DNA of 49,657 nt from Albidovulum sp. (lineage in GTDB: Bacteria > Pseudomonadota > Alphaproteobacteria > Rhodobacterales > Rhodobacteraceae). The stretch spans positions 1-49,657 of the forward strand of contig NZ_WBUS01000008.1 of NCBI RefSeq assembly GCF_008933605.1, in the 5' to 3' direction. The position numbers and the translations under genes were made by a program. The notes under the pieces are model-generated. The model was given only the letters and a program-made list of their open reading frames with translations, was not told the DNA's origin and searched no databases. The stretch's first letter is position 1. Each line of letters begins with the position of its first letter. Below, piece after piece: positions 26,859 through 34,797 of the stretch.

Positions 26859-27100
26859 GGCTGATCCAATTCCCCGATCCGGCAAGATGAGCGTAGCATT
26901 TGAATGCCGCGCTGTCTGCCTGGTCCGAATGGCGGACGCGGCCATCGGTCCGGTTCGATCCCGGTCGCGGCAGGCTGGCTGGGCGGACGGGATCGAAATC
27001 GGACGGTCTCCGCCGTCCTCATGCGGCCCTTCGGCCGTTTGATTGCGCAAGCCATTCATCAAGGCGGGTCAAGGGGTGCGGGCGTGCGCCCTGCGTCCTT

Positions 27101-27724
27101 TCAGGCGCTCGCTGGCGATTCACCGTCACTGGGCGCCGCGCGCACGACGGCCGCCTCGATCATGGCGACGAGGATTTCCCGCCGTTTCAGACGGCAGAGG
27201 CCCGTTGCCGACAGCGCGCGCCAGACGGCGAAGTCGGCGATTGCCGACGCGACTCTGACGCGATCCGACTCCCGCTCCTCTCGCAAGGCCTCGGCGACGA
27301 AAGCGCCGACGCCCTTGCCGACCTCGGCGAGGAACCGGGAGAGCGAGGCAACCCGGTCCTGATCCCTGACCGCACTCCAGAGCGGGGCCTCGGCCCGCTC
27401 GTAAAAGGCATCGAGTTCCTCAACGAGCCGCGTCAGCCGCTCGGTGCCTGGGCCGAGCCCTGCGAAGACCTCGGCTCCGCCGTCCGGGGTCGGCGGGTCT
27501 ATGGCGTTCCAGAAGTGCTCCCCGCAGGCCTCGACGAGCGCATCCATCGTGGGGAAGTGGCGGTAGACGGTGGCCGCCCCCACGCCCGCCCGCGCCGCCA
27601 CGTCCGGATACGAGGTCGTGGCAACACCCTTCTCGACATGAAGCTCGGTCGTCGCGCGCACGATCCGCGCGCGCGTTTCGTCCTGCGCTTCGGCGCGGCG
27701 CGACTTCCGGTACGTTCGGGTCAT
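27101..27724 (-). CDS. TetR-family transcriptional regulator
   Basis: A 207-residue regulator with the HTH at residues about 17-62: ARIVRATTELHVEKGVATT then VAARAGVGAATVYRHFPTMDALVEA, a standard TetR recognition region. The C-terminal helical ligand domain is not assignable to a class. It is divergent from the cupin gene with 92 bases between the two start codons. A near-perfect palindrome at 27741-27756 probably serves as its operator, so it likely represses itself and the cupin. Confidence 0.88.
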   Translation of the reverse strand: MTRTYRKSRRAEAQDETRARIVRATTELHVEKGVATTSYPDVAARAGVGAATVYRHFPTMDALVEACGEHFWNAIDPPTPDGGAEVFAGLGPGTERLTRLVEELDAFYERAEAPLWSAVRDQDRVASLSRFLAEVGKGVGAFVAEALREERESDRVRVASAIADFAVWRALSATGLCRLKRREILVAMIEAAVVRAAPSDGESPASA

Positions 27725-27740
27725 GTGATCTCCATATTGA

Positions 27741-27756
27741 CGACATTATAATTTCG
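27741..27756. promoter_or_regulatory. Candidate TetR operator between divergent genes
   Basis: The 16-base sequence CGACATTATAATTTCG is palindromic at 14 of 16 positions around the fully symmetric ATTATAAT. It lies in the TetR-cupin intergenic region, and its TATAAT could also serve as a -10 element on either strand. Assignment to the adjacent TetR protein is by location and symmetry. Confidence 0.45.
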
Positions 27757-27816
27757 TGAAAAAGTATTACCATCAAGTTAGGCGATCGGGTCCTTGGTGT
27801 AAAGACGGAGACTGAC

Positions 27817-28314
27817 ATGACCATCCAAGAGACGATCCCGGCGAAGTCGGCTTCAACGCTTGCCTACGCGCCGGTTGCACAGCCGAGGCGCTTCCTGTCG
27901 TTTACGGCACGAATCCTCGGGAACGGCACGGACACCGGCGGTCTTCATGCCGTCGAACTGCACCTGCCCTCGGGCGAAAGCTCGCCCTGGCACGTTCACC
28001 ACAAGGAGGACGAGTGGTTCCACGTTATCGAAGGTGAACTCGAGGTGATCGTGGGAGCCACCCGGATCAGGCTCGGCACGGGCGGCTTCGCGTTTGGCCC
28101 GCGCGACGTTCCGCATGGCTTCCGCGTCACGAGCCCCACGCCCGCCCGCGTGGTGCTGCTCACCGTGGGTGGCCGTTTCTCGGATTTCATCACCGAGAAC
28201 AGCGTGCCGGCCGCGAATGGCGGCGCACTCGACGACGCCAAGCCCGACATGGCGAAACTCGCCGCCTCGGCGGCGCGCTACGGGCAGGAGGTCTTCGGAC
28301 CTTTGCCGGATTGA
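27817..28314 (+). CDS. Cupin-domain protein
   Basis: A 165-residue small cupin. Motif 1 is WHVHHKEDEWFHVIEGELEV (residues about 51-70) with the metal-binding His, His and Glu. Motif 2 is AFGPRDVPHGFRV with a further His. Such proteins range from quercetin-dioxygenase-like enzymes to sugar isomerases and sensors. No substrate can be inferred. It is divergently paired with the TetR gene and probably controlled by it. Confidence 0.8.
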   Translation: MTIQETIPAKSASTLAYAPVAQPRRFLSFTARILGNGTDTGGLHAVELHLPSGESSPWHVHHKEDEWFHVIEGELEVIVGATRIRLGTGGFAFGPRDVPHGFRVTSPTPARVVLLTVGGRFSDFITENSVPAANGGALDDAKPDMAKLAASAARYGQEVFGPLPD

Positions 28315-28528
28315 TTGCGATACCGGACCGAGCGGTGGCGACACTGGCCGCCACCACCCCGGCGGAGCGGGCAGGAGCACGATGGCGCATCGCGGTTCAC
28401 TGGGGGCACGGTTCCGGTCGTCTTGCCGGACGGAGTGGGCCCGATTTCAGACCTTCTTCAGGCGCGCGAGCGAACCGGCCCATGCGGAAATGCGGTTTGA
28501 CAATCCTCGGTCGCTTTCGCGGCCCAAG

Positions 28529-28558
28529 TGATCCGGGGCGGGAATGCCGGCGTATCAA
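28529..28558 (+). promoter_or_regulatory. Possible RpoE-type promoter upstream of DUF2177 gene
   Basis: TGATCC, an 18-base spacer and TATCAA match the spacing and -35 hexamer of the two promoter candidates in the rpoE/flavoprotein intergenic region. It is about 310 bases before the DUF2177 start, so it would give a long leader. The -10 match is weak, and the element may be coincidental. Confidence 0.3.
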
Positions 28559-28680
28559 TTGGACGTTCGGGCAGTAATGCCGGGGCCGAGACGGACTGAT
28601 GGTGCTGCGGACCGGCCCGGGCGCGCGGAGAGATGATTGCAGATCGGAATTGAGTTCCGGAACCGAGAGCGAGAGAGACG

Positions 28681-28854
28681 ATGCTGGATCGACCCCTTGC
28701 GGCTACCGCCGCTTCGGCGGACGCGACTGCCGGACTGCCGGTTTCCGCCCGCATCCGTGCGCGGGCAACAGATGCGGGGATCCGCGGAGCCCTTCTGGAC
28801 AACGCCGAACCTTGGCGCGACTGCCTCGGCGCGCGATGCCGCCCACGTGACTGA
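28681..28854 (+). CDS. Possible 57-residue hypothetical protein
   Basis: ATG at 28681 follows a purine-rich GAGAGAGACG. The frame reads MLDRPLAATAASADATAG, then a basic middle (ARIRARATDAG) and LLDNAEPWRDC, ending 16 bases before the DUF2177 start. Codon choice is GC-rich and not implausible, but I recognise no family. It may be a degraded fragment or chance frame. Confidence 0.2.
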   Translation: MLDRPLAATAASADATAGLPVSARIRARATDAGIRGALLDNAEPWRDCLGARCRPRD

Positions 28855-28870
28855 CTGCGAAAGGCGCACA

Positions 28871-29275
28871 ATGCTGCAAGCAACATTCCTCTATCTCGTC
28901 ACGGCCGGGGTCTTCCTCAGCCTCGATTTCATCGGCATCCGGCATCTGATCAGGCCGGTGTTCGAGCGCCATGTCGGCGATCTCCTGGCCGAGCCCTTGC
29001 GGCTCGGGCCTGCGGCGCTCTTTTATCTGGCCTATGTCGCGGGCCTCTTGTGGATGGTGTCCTGGCCCGCGCTCAAGGCCGGCGATCCGGTGCAGGCGCT
29101 GATCGGCGGCATGGTCCTGGGCTTTCTCTGCTACGGCACCTACGAAATGACGAACTATGCCACCCTTGCCGCCTGGTCGTTGGAACAGGTTATCTTCGAT
29201 GTCATCTGGGGTACCCTCCTGACCGGGTTCGCCGCCTGGGTTGGGGTGGCGGTACTGGCCGGGAAGATTGCGTGA
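28871..29275 (+). CDS. DUF2177-family membrane protein
   Basis: A 134-residue protein with about four membrane spans: ATFLYLVTAGVFLSLDFIGI, ALFYLAYVAGLLWMVSW, ALIGGMVLGFLCYGTYEMTNYAT and IWGTLLTGFAAWVGVAVLAG. The GTYEMTNYATL-containing segment is typical of DUF2177. The in-frame extension upstream to 28637 is not family-like, so I chose 28871, which has AAGGCG before it. It ends three bases from the convergent SDR gene's stop. The biochemical role is unknown; adjacency suggests but does not prove RpoE control. Confidence 0.8.
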   Translation: MLQATFLYLVTAGVFLSLDFIGIRHLIRPVFERHVGDLLAEPLRLGPAALFYLAYVAGLLWMVSWPALKAGDPVQALIGGMVLGFLCYGTYEMTNYATLAAWSLEQVIFDVIWGTLLTGFAAWVGVAVLAGKIA

Positions 29276-29278
29276 GGT

Positions 29279-30013
29279 TCAGGCAAGGCGCCGGGTCAGG
29301 CGCAGCGATAGGGCATAGGGCAACAGTCGGAGGAGTTTCATCGCCAAGGTGAAGCGGCGCGGGAAGTGGATCTCGAACCCGCGCCGCCCCATGCCGCTGA
29401 GGACGGCGTCTGCTGCCTCTGCCGGTGTGATGATTGCCGGCATGGCGAAGCGGTTCTTCGCCGTAAGGCGGGTCTGCACGAAGCCAGGGCAGACCAGCCG
29501 CACGGCGACGCGCGGCGCCAGTTCGACCGCCAGGCTTTCGGCCAGATTGTTCACCGCCGCCTTGGTTGCCGAGTAGGGCTGTCCGCCCGGCAGGCCGAGC
29601 CAGCCCGCCACCGATCCGAACAGCACCAGCTGCCCGCCATCGCGCAGAAGCGGCGGGCAGAGGCGCGCGACCTCGAGCATGCCGAGGATGTTGACCCGCA
29701 CCATCGCCTCGGCCCGTGCGGGGTCGAGATCGGCCACCCGCCCGGGATCATAGAGCGCCGCCGTGCAGACCACCGCGTCGAGCGGACCTTCGGTCGCGAG
29801 CCGCGCCACCACCGCGGCGAGTGTGTCGGGATCTGCGAGGTCGAGCGGCTCGGGCCGTGCGTCGGGGCATTCGGCGGCTAGGGCTGCCAGCGCATCAGCA
29901 TCGCGGGCGGAGAGAACGAGCCGGGCCCCGCGCTCGGATAGCGCGCGGGCGAGCGCCGCACCGATCCCCGCGCTGGCGCCGATGATCCAGATGCGACTGC
30001 CGGCGAACTCCAC
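29279..30013 (-). CDS. Short-chain dehydrogenase/reductase of the rpoE-chrR operon
   Basis: A 244-residue Rossmann-fold oxidoreductase. The cofactor motif is GASAGIG (residues 12-18). The catalytic set is S134 in FGSVAG, then Y147 and K151 in YSATKAAVNNL. Acidic or basic specificity residues after strand 2 (SARDAD) fit NADP(H). It starts three bases after the chrR stop and probably shares its transcript. In Rhodobacter sphaeroides an SDR gene also lies in the RpoE-controlled neighbourhood. The substrate is unknown. Confidence 0.85.
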   Translation of the reverse strand: MEFAGSRIWIIGASAGIGAALARALSERGARLVLSARDADALAALAAECPDARPEPLDLADPDTLAAVVARLATEGPLDAVVCTAALYDPGRVADLDPARAEAMVRVNILGMLEVARLCPPLLRDGGQLVLFGSVAGWLGLPGGQPYSATKAAVNNLAESLAVELAPRVAVRLVCPGFVQTRLTAKNRFAMPAIITPAEAADAVLSGMGRRGFEIHFPRRFTLAMKLLRLLPYALSLRLTRRLA

Positions 30014-30016
30014 CGG

Positions 30017-30649
30017 TCAGATCCGGAAGATCGGCTGCAACAGCCGCGGCACCAGCGCGTTGAACCGTAGCGGCGCGTCGGTCGCCGCCAGACAGATGCA
30101 GGGTGCGCCGGGTCCGGCGACCGGTTGGTGGTCGATCGCATCATGGGCTGTCTCGACATCGCCCCGGTGGAAGGCGCCCTCGCTGTCAGAGAAGCTGCCC
30201 TGGAGCACCAGCGTCAGTTCCAGCCCGCGATGGCCGTGTTCGGGCACCGCCTTGCCCGGCGGGATGTAGAGCAGCCGCAGCGAGCCTTCGCGGTCCGCCG
30301 ACAGGATCTGCTGGCGAATGCCGCCGCCCAGCATCCGCCAGCGCGGCGGCCTTCCGCCAAGCTCCGCCATCACCGGGGCGGGAAACACGCCAGAACCACG
30401 GATCGGCGGCGGAGGGGGCGGCGCGTCGAGCGCGGCCATGATCCGGTCGCGCGCGTCGGGGCGCAGGGCTGCCCCTTCGGCGCGGCTCAGAAGTGCGCCG
30501 CCGATCATGTCGCCGGCCTCCTGCCGGGCGCGGCATTCGTCGCACAACGACAGATGCGCTGCCACGACCACGCCGAAGGCATGGGGCAGGGTCCCGGCGC
30601 GATAGGTGTCGAGGATGTCTTCGGGGATGTGGTGGCTGATCTCGGTCAT
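30017..30649 (-). CDS. chrR: ChrR anti-sigma factor (zinc-binding ASD plus cupin domain)
   Basis: A 210-residue two-domain anti-sigma factor. The N-terminal anti-sigma domain carries the zinc set H6 (or H7), H32, C36 and C39 (AAHLSLCDEC). The C-terminal cupin has H138, H140, E144 and H174, each offset by three from the residues I recall in R. sphaeroides ChrR. In the cytoplasm it holds RpoE inactive and releases it when singlet oxygen is sensed through the cupin domain. Its ATG overlaps the rpoE stop (ATGA), as expected for a stoichiometric partner. All known ligands are intact, so it should be functional. Confidence 0.93.
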   Translation of the reverse strand: MTEISHHIPEDILDTYRAGTLPHAFGVVVAAHLSLCDECRARQEAGDMIGGALLSRAEGAALRPDARDRIMAALDAPPPPPPIRGSGVFPAPVMAELGGRPPRWRMLGGGIRQQILSADREGSLRLLYIPPGKAVPEHGHRGLELTLVLQGSFSDSEGAFHRGDVETAHDAIDHQPVAGPGAPCICLAATDAPLRFNALVPRLLQPIFRI

Positions 30650-31197
30650 GGTGCAATCTTCCTCAGCTCGTGCCTGAGGCGGTCAAGGCCGAGGCGGATG
30701 CGGGACTTGATCGTGCCAAGCGGCAGGCCGGTCATCTCGCTGATGCGGCTGTGGGGGATATCGTCGAAATAGGCGGCGCGCAGCGCATCGGCCTGTTCGG
30801 GTGCAAGGCGCGAAAGCGCTGCGCCCAGCTGCGCCGCCTCCTGCTGGAGCGCGAGTATCTGCGCCGCGTCGGGTTCAAGGCTTTCGATCTCGGGCATTTC
30901 TTCGGGCTGGGCGAGCGGGCGGCGGCGGGCCATGTCGATGCGCCTGTTCCGGGCAATGCCATAGATCCAAGCTGCGGCGTCGGCCCGATGCGGGTCGAAC
31001 TGCGCGGCCTTGTGCCAGACCGCCAGCATCACATCCTGAACCACATCCTCGGCGGAGCCGTCGCGAAGGCCGCCGCGCAGCAGCATAGCCTTGAGCCGTG
31101 GTGCGAAATGGTCGAACAGCCGGCCGAAGGCCGCACGGTCGCGGGCGTCGCGCACGGCAATCAGGTCGCGGGCCAGATCGGAAAGCTCGTTCTTCAC
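30646..31197 (-). CDS. rpoE: RNA polymerase sigma factor RpoE (ECF, ChrR-controlled)
   Basis: A 183-residue ECF sigma factor. Region 2 includes FGRLFDHFAPRLKAML, EDVVQDVMLAVWHKA and AAWIYGIARNRRIDMAR. Region 4 ends in SEMTGLPLGTIKSRIRLGLD, near-identical in pattern to R. sphaeroides RpoE. I chose GTG at 31197 (GGGGGCGG upstream) since the promoter at 31313-31342 would place the transcript start close to 31307, making an ATG at 31308 essentially leaderless and adding proline-rich sequence. It directs the singlet-oxygen response, probably autoactivating its own operon and the divergent flavoprotein-DUF1365-methylase operon. Confidence 0.92.
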   Translation of the reverse strand: MKNELSDLARDLIAVRDARDRAAFGRLFDHFAPRLKAMLLRGGLRDGSAEDVVQDVMLAVWHKAAQFDPHRADAAAWIYGIARNRRIDMARRRPLAQPEEMPEIESLEPDAAQILALQQEAAQLGAALSRLAPEQADALRAAYFDDIPHSRISEMTGLPLGTIKSRIRLGLDRLRHELRKIAP

Positions 31198-31312
31198 CGG
31201 CTGATCCGCCCCCTGCGGCTTGCGCGCACCGCACCCATAGGCCGGAGCGGCCGACGGTATCGGGACTTTATGGGGCCATCGTCCGGCAGGCGCAATCGCA
31301 GTGTTCATACAG

Positions 31313-31342
31313 GGCTTACGATGCAAACCGCGTGGCGGATCA
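31313..31342 (-). promoter_or_regulatory. Candidate RpoE-dependent promoter of rpoE-chrR
   Basis: On the minus strand TGATCC (31342-31337), an 18-base spacer and TAAGCC (31318-31313) match the TGATC-type -35 and TA-rich -10 described for Rhodobacter RpoE promoters. It faces rpoE with a leader of about 110 bases to the GTG start and explains autoregulation. Confidence 0.7.
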
Positions 31343-31370
31343 CCGAGGGCGCAAATATTCTTCGCGCGAG

Positions 31371-31400
31371 TGATCCGCAGACTGCGCCCCCGCGTAGCAG
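31371..31400 (+). promoter_or_regulatory. Candidate RpoE-dependent promoter of the flavoprotein operon
   Basis: TGATCC, an 18-base spacer and TAGCAG face the flavoprotein gene, whose ATG is about 25 bases further on with a GCAGGA ribosome site between. Only 28 bases separate its -35 from that of the opposite promoter, so RpoE would turn on both divergent operons from one small region. Confidence 0.65.
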
Positions 31401-31424
31401 ACACATTGCAGGAATGGTGATCCG

Positions 31425-32708
31425 ATGCCCTTCGACGTTTCCAAAGGCGCCCCTCAGCGCATCGCCATCGTGGGCGGCGGCATTTCCGGCCTTGCCGCGG
31501 CGTGGATCTTGTCGCGCCATCACCGGGTAACGCTTTACGAGGGCGCGTCGAGACTCGGCGGCCATGCCCGCACGGTCATTGCCGGCATGAACGGCGATCA
31601 GCCGGTCGATACCGGCTTCATCGTCTTCAATCACGTGAACTATCCGCATCTCACGGCGATGTTTCGCGACCTCGACGTGCCGATCGCCAAGAGCGACATG
31701 AGCTATGGTGTTTCGCTCGACGGAGGGCGCGTGGAATATGCGCTGCGGACGGCCAATTCGCTCTTTGGCCAGCGGCGGAACATCGTCGACCCGCGCTTTC
31801 ACCTCATGATCCGCGACATCCTTCGCTTCAATTCCGGCGCCGAGGCTGCGCTCGCGGCCGCACCGGACCTGACGGTTGCCGGGTTGATGGAGACGATGCG
31901 GCTGGGGATGCGCTTCCGCGAGCATTACCTTTACCCTTTCTGCGGCGCGATCTGGTCGACGCCGCATCACGACATCGGGGCCTTTCCAGCCCGGGCTCTC
32001 TTGCGCTTCATGCGCAACCACGGGCTAATGTCGAGGACGCAGCATCATCAGTGGTGGACCGTGCAGGGTGGCTCGCTCGCCTATGTCGAGCGCCTGGCAA
32101 CGGCGCTTCTGCGGGCTGGGGTCGATCTGCGGCCGGGCACGCCGGTCCGGTCGATCGCGCGCACGGGCGGCACCGCCACGCTGCGCGCGGAGGGGTCCGA
32201 GGCCGAGGTGTACGACCACGTCATCCTTGCCACCCATGCAGACCAGGCGCTGGCGCTCTTGTGCGATGCCGATGCCGGGGAACGCGCGGCACTGTCGTCG
32301 ATCCGCTTTCGTCCCAACCATGCCATCCTGCACGCCGATCAGAGCGTCATGCCCCGCCGCCGCATCTGCTGGAGTTCCTGGGTCAGCCGCAGCGATGCGA
32401 GGACCGCGGGCGTGAGCGTGAGCTACTGGATGAACCGGCTCCAGAACATCCCCGAGGACGATCCGCTGTTCGTCACTCTGAACGCCGGCGATGGCATCGA
32501 CCCGCGGCTGATATACGACGAGGTGACATTCCGCCATCCGGTGTTCGATCACGCGGCACTGGATGCGCAGGCGCGGATCGCGGCGATGCAGGGCAACCGC
32601 AATACCTGGTTTGCCGGCGCCTGGTTGCGGAACGGTTTCCACGAGGACGGTTTTGCCAGCGCCATGCGCATCGCGCGGCGCCTCATGCCGACCGAGGTGT
32701 TGCAATGA
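31425..32708 (+). CDS. FAD-dependent amine-oxidase-fold protein (UfaD-like, RpoE regulon)
   Basis: A 427-residue flavoprotein. The dinucleotide-binding motif is IAIVGGGISGLAAAWIL near residues 14-30, followed by VTLYEGASRLGGHARTV, the usual FAD ribose and phosphate contacts. The rest fits the NAD/FAD-dependent amine-oxidase fold seen in proteins encoded beside Cfa-like methylases. In R. sphaeroides the equivalent gene (RSP_1090 type) is RpoE-controlled and, from memory, its product works with the Cfa-like methylase in furan-containing fatty acid synthesis. I infer a membrane-lipid desaturase or oxidoreductase role. Its stop overlaps the next ATG. Confidence 0.82.
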   Translation: MPFDVSKGAPQRIAIVGGGISGLAAAWILSRHHRVTLYEGASRLGGHARTVIAGMNGDQPVDTGFIVFNHVNYPHLTAMFRDLDVPIAKSDMSYGVSLDGGRVEYALRTANSLFGQRRNIVDPRFHLMIRDILRFNSGAEAALAAAPDLTVAGLMETMRLGMRFREHYLYPFCGAIWSTPHHDIGAFPARALLRFMRNHGLMSRTQHHQWWTVQGGSLAYVERLATALLRAGVDLRPGTPVRSIARTGGTATLRAEGSEAEVYDHVILATHADQALALLCDADAGERAALSSIRFRPNHAILHADQSVMPRRRICWSSWVSRSDARTAGVSVSYWMNRLQNIPEDDPLFVTLNAGDGIDPRLIYDEVTFRHPVFDHAALDAQARIAAMQGNRNTWFAGAWLRNGFHEDGFASAMRIARRLMPTEVLQ

Positions 32709-33484
32709 CGCTGGCCTCACGGCTGGCGTCGGGCGAAGTGCTGGCAATGCGGGCACGCATCACCCATGCCCGCCGCGGGCCTCTGCGCCACGCCTTTCGC
32801 ACCCATGCCGATCACGTGCTGCTGGCGCCCGAAAGCGTCCGCCCGCCGCCACTGATGGGGCACAACCGTTTCAATCTGATAGCCCTGCACGACGCCGACC
32901 ACGGGGGCCCGCGCGGCGCGGGTGCAGGCGCCCCCTGGGCCTGGTCGCAGTTCGCCGCCGCAGGCATCGAGCGCCGGCCGGGGCGGGTCGTCGCCCTGCT
33001 GACGCAGCCGCGGTTCCTCGGCTACTGGTTCAACCCGGTCAGCTTCTGGCTGATGATCGAAGGCGATGCGCTCATCGCCGTGATCGCCGAGGTGAACAAC
33101 ACCTTCGGCCAGCGCCACAGCTATCTGCTCGCCTCCCCGGATCTGGCGCCGATCACCGCCGACACAAGGCTCGGCGCACGCAAGGTCTTTCACGTCTCGC
33201 CGTTTCAGGAAGTGGCGGGCCAGTATCGCTTCTCCTTTGCCCTGCATCCCGACCGCCTCGCCATCCGCGTCGGCCAGACCCACGGCACGGGCGGCATCGA
33301 CACCAGCATGAGCGGGCCGCTGGTGCGCCTGACGACCCGCATGGTTCTCTCGGCCGCCCTCAGCCGCCCCGGCGGCGCGCTGCGGGTGATCGCGCAGATT
33401 TACTGGCATGCCCTGCAACTGAAGCTGAAGGGCGCCGCCTACCGCCGCGTGCCTGACCCGCCAAATGAGGAAATCAGCCTTTGA
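32705..33484 (+). CDS. DUF1365 family protein
   Basis: A 259-residue protein matching the DUF1365 pattern: ARITHARRGPLRHAFRTHADHVLL near the start, FLGYWFNPVSFWLMI around residue 110, VIAEVNNTFGQRHSYLL, and FHVSPFQEVAGQYRFSF. The start at 32705 gives an ATGA overlap. An open frame from 31502 in the same phase is antisense-like filler across the flavoprotein gene and was rejected. DUF1365 genes commonly sit between flavoprotein and Cfa-like genes in RpoE regulons. No enzymatic role is established that I can name. Confidence 0.85.
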   Translation: MTLASRLASGEVLAMRARITHARRGPLRHAFRTHADHVLLAPESVRPPPLMGHNRFNLIALHDADHGGPRGAGAGAPWAWSQFAAAGIERRPGRVVALLTQPRFLGYWFNPVSFWLMIEGDALIAVIAEVNNTFGQRHSYLLASPDLAPITADTRLGARKVFHVSPFQEVAGQYRFSFALHPDRLAIRVGQTHGTGGIDTSMSGPLVRLTTRMVLSAALSRPGGALRVIAQIYWHALQLKLKGAAYRRVPDPPNEEISL

Positions 33485-34647
33485 GCCCTGTGACAAACGC
33501 CCTCCGGAAGCGCTTCCTTGCCTCTCTCGATGGAATCGGCGAGGGGCGGCTGACCCTGATCACCCCCGAAGGCACACGCCACCGCTTCGGTCACGCGGGC
33601 ACCGAGGCCGAATTGCATATCCGCGACTGGAGCCTGCTGCCGCGGCTTGCCTCGCGTGGCGATGTTGGGCTGGGGGAAGGCTGGATCGCGGGCGAATGGC
33701 AGAGCCAGACGCTGGAAGGCGTGCTGACGCTGGCGCTGCGCAACCTCGGCAACCTCGCGGGCTGGGGCGAACCCGGGCGCCTTCAGGCATGGCGGATGCG
33801 ATTTGTGGACCGGCTGATGCGCATGAACAGCCGGCGCGGATCGGAGCGCAACATCCGCGCCCATTACGATGTCGGAAACGAGTTCTACCAGCTCTGGCTC
33901 GACCCCGGCCTGACCTATTCCTCGGCGCTGTTCGGGCCCGGCGACGATCTGGAGCGTGCGCAGGCGCGCAAGAACCACCGCATCCTGTCGCGGCTCGCAC
34001 GGGGTGAAAGCCTTCTGGAAATCGGCTGCGGCTGGGGCGGTTTCGCCGAAGCTGCGGCAGACCGTGGCCACCGTGTGACGGCAATCACCGTCTCGCCATC
34101 GCAGAAGGGATACGCCGATGCCCGCCTCGATGGCCGCGCCGACATACGGCTGCAGGACTACCGCCAGGTCACCGGCCGGTTCGACAACATCGTGTCGATC
34201 GAGATGATCGAGGCGGTTGGGGAGCGCTACTGGCCTGCCTATTTCGCCACGCTGAAGGCGCGACTGGCCCCGGGCGGGCGAGCAGTTTTGCAGGCGATCA
34301 CCGTGCCCGATGCCGAATTCTCGATCTACCGCCGCCGGTCGGATTTCATCCGCCAGCATGTGTTTCCGGGCGGCATGCTGCCCTGCGACGCTGCCATAGC
34401 GCATGAGGCAGGCAAGGCAGGGTTGCGGGTGTTGAACAGTCACGCCTTCGGTCAGGATTACGCCCGCACCTGCCGGATCTGGTCCGAACGGATGCAGGCG
34501 GAACGCCCGCGAATTGCGCGGCTCGGGTACGGTGACGACTTTCTTCGGTGCTGGCAGTTCTATCTCGAAGGCTGCGCCGCTGCCTTTGCCACCGGGCGAT
34601 GCGATGTCGTCCAGGTGGAACTGGGCCGGGCAGTGGAGGCGGACTGA
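33481..34647 (+). CDS. Cyclopropane-fatty-acid-synthase-like methyltransferase (CfaA/UfaM type)
   Basis: A 388-residue SAM-dependent methylase. The lipid-methylase entry motif is IRAHYDVGNEFYQLWLD and the SAM site is LLEIGCGWGGFAEAA. Next come VTAITVSPSQKGYADARL, IEMIEAVGERYWPAYF and the C-terminal QFYLEGCAAAF. YSSALF replaces the YSC segment that holds E. coli Cfa's active-site Cys, as I recall for many alphaproteobacterial homologues. In Rhodobacter the RpoE-regulated homologue methylates unsaturated acyl chains on the way to methylated furan fatty acids, which scavenge singlet oxygen. The TTG start at 33481 overlaps the DUF1365 stop (TTGA) behind AGGAAA; a GTG at 33490 is an alternative. 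Confidence 0.87.
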   Translation: MSPVTNALRKRFLASLDGIGEGRLTLITPEGTRHRFGHAGTEAELHIRDWSLLPRLASRGDVGLGEGWIAGEWQSQTLEGVLTLALRNLGNLAGWGEPGRLQAWRMRFVDRLMRMNSRRGSERNIRAHYDVGNEFYQLWLDPGLTYSSALFGPGDDLERAQARKNHRILSRLARGESLLEIGCGWGGFAEAAADRGHRVTAITVSPSQKGYADARLDGRADIRLQDYRQVTGRFDNIVSIEMIEAVGERYWPAYFATLKARLAPGGRAVLQAITVPDAEFSIYRRRSDFIRQHVFPGGMLPCDAAIAHEAGKAGLRVLNSHAFGQDYARTCRIWSERMQAERPRIARLGYGDDFLRCWQFYLEGCAAAFATGRCDVVQVELGRAVEAD

Positions 34648-34723
34648 AAGGCCGGACACTTCATGCAGTGTGCGGCGCAGGCCGTCACGAAAAGTCCGCC
34701 CGAGCATGCTGCATCATTGCCTT

Positions 34724-34748
34724 TCTCAGGAGTTCAAACACCCTGAGA
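34724..34748. terminator. Weak stem-loop between convergent genes
   Basis: TCTCAGG and CCTGAGA form a 7-bp stem with an 11-base loop in the gap between the methylase gene and the convergent MerR gene. There is no T-tract on either side, so terminator function is only a possibility. Confidence 0.25.
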
Positions 34749-34797
34749 CTGCCTCTGACGCGAAGGCGAGATCGCTGCGCCGATCAGGCAGGTGCGG

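Larger units (their letters stand above)
28315..28870. other. 556-base gap with little clear coding content
   Basis: The first half shows no credible gene. A TGATCC-N18-TATCAA element sits at 28529-28558, and a 57-codon open frame at 28681-28854 has weak support. The rest acts as leader for the DUF2177 gene, whose start is at 28871. Confidence 0.5.

Noticed and set aside
27736-27752. TTGACG followed by TATAAT as a standard promoter
   Set aside because: The two hexamers are only about four bases apart, far too close for sigma-70 use.
31308-31404. Upstream ATG starts for rpoE
   Set aside because: They would place the start at or before the predicted RpoE promoter start site and add proline/basic residues not found in ECF sigma factors.
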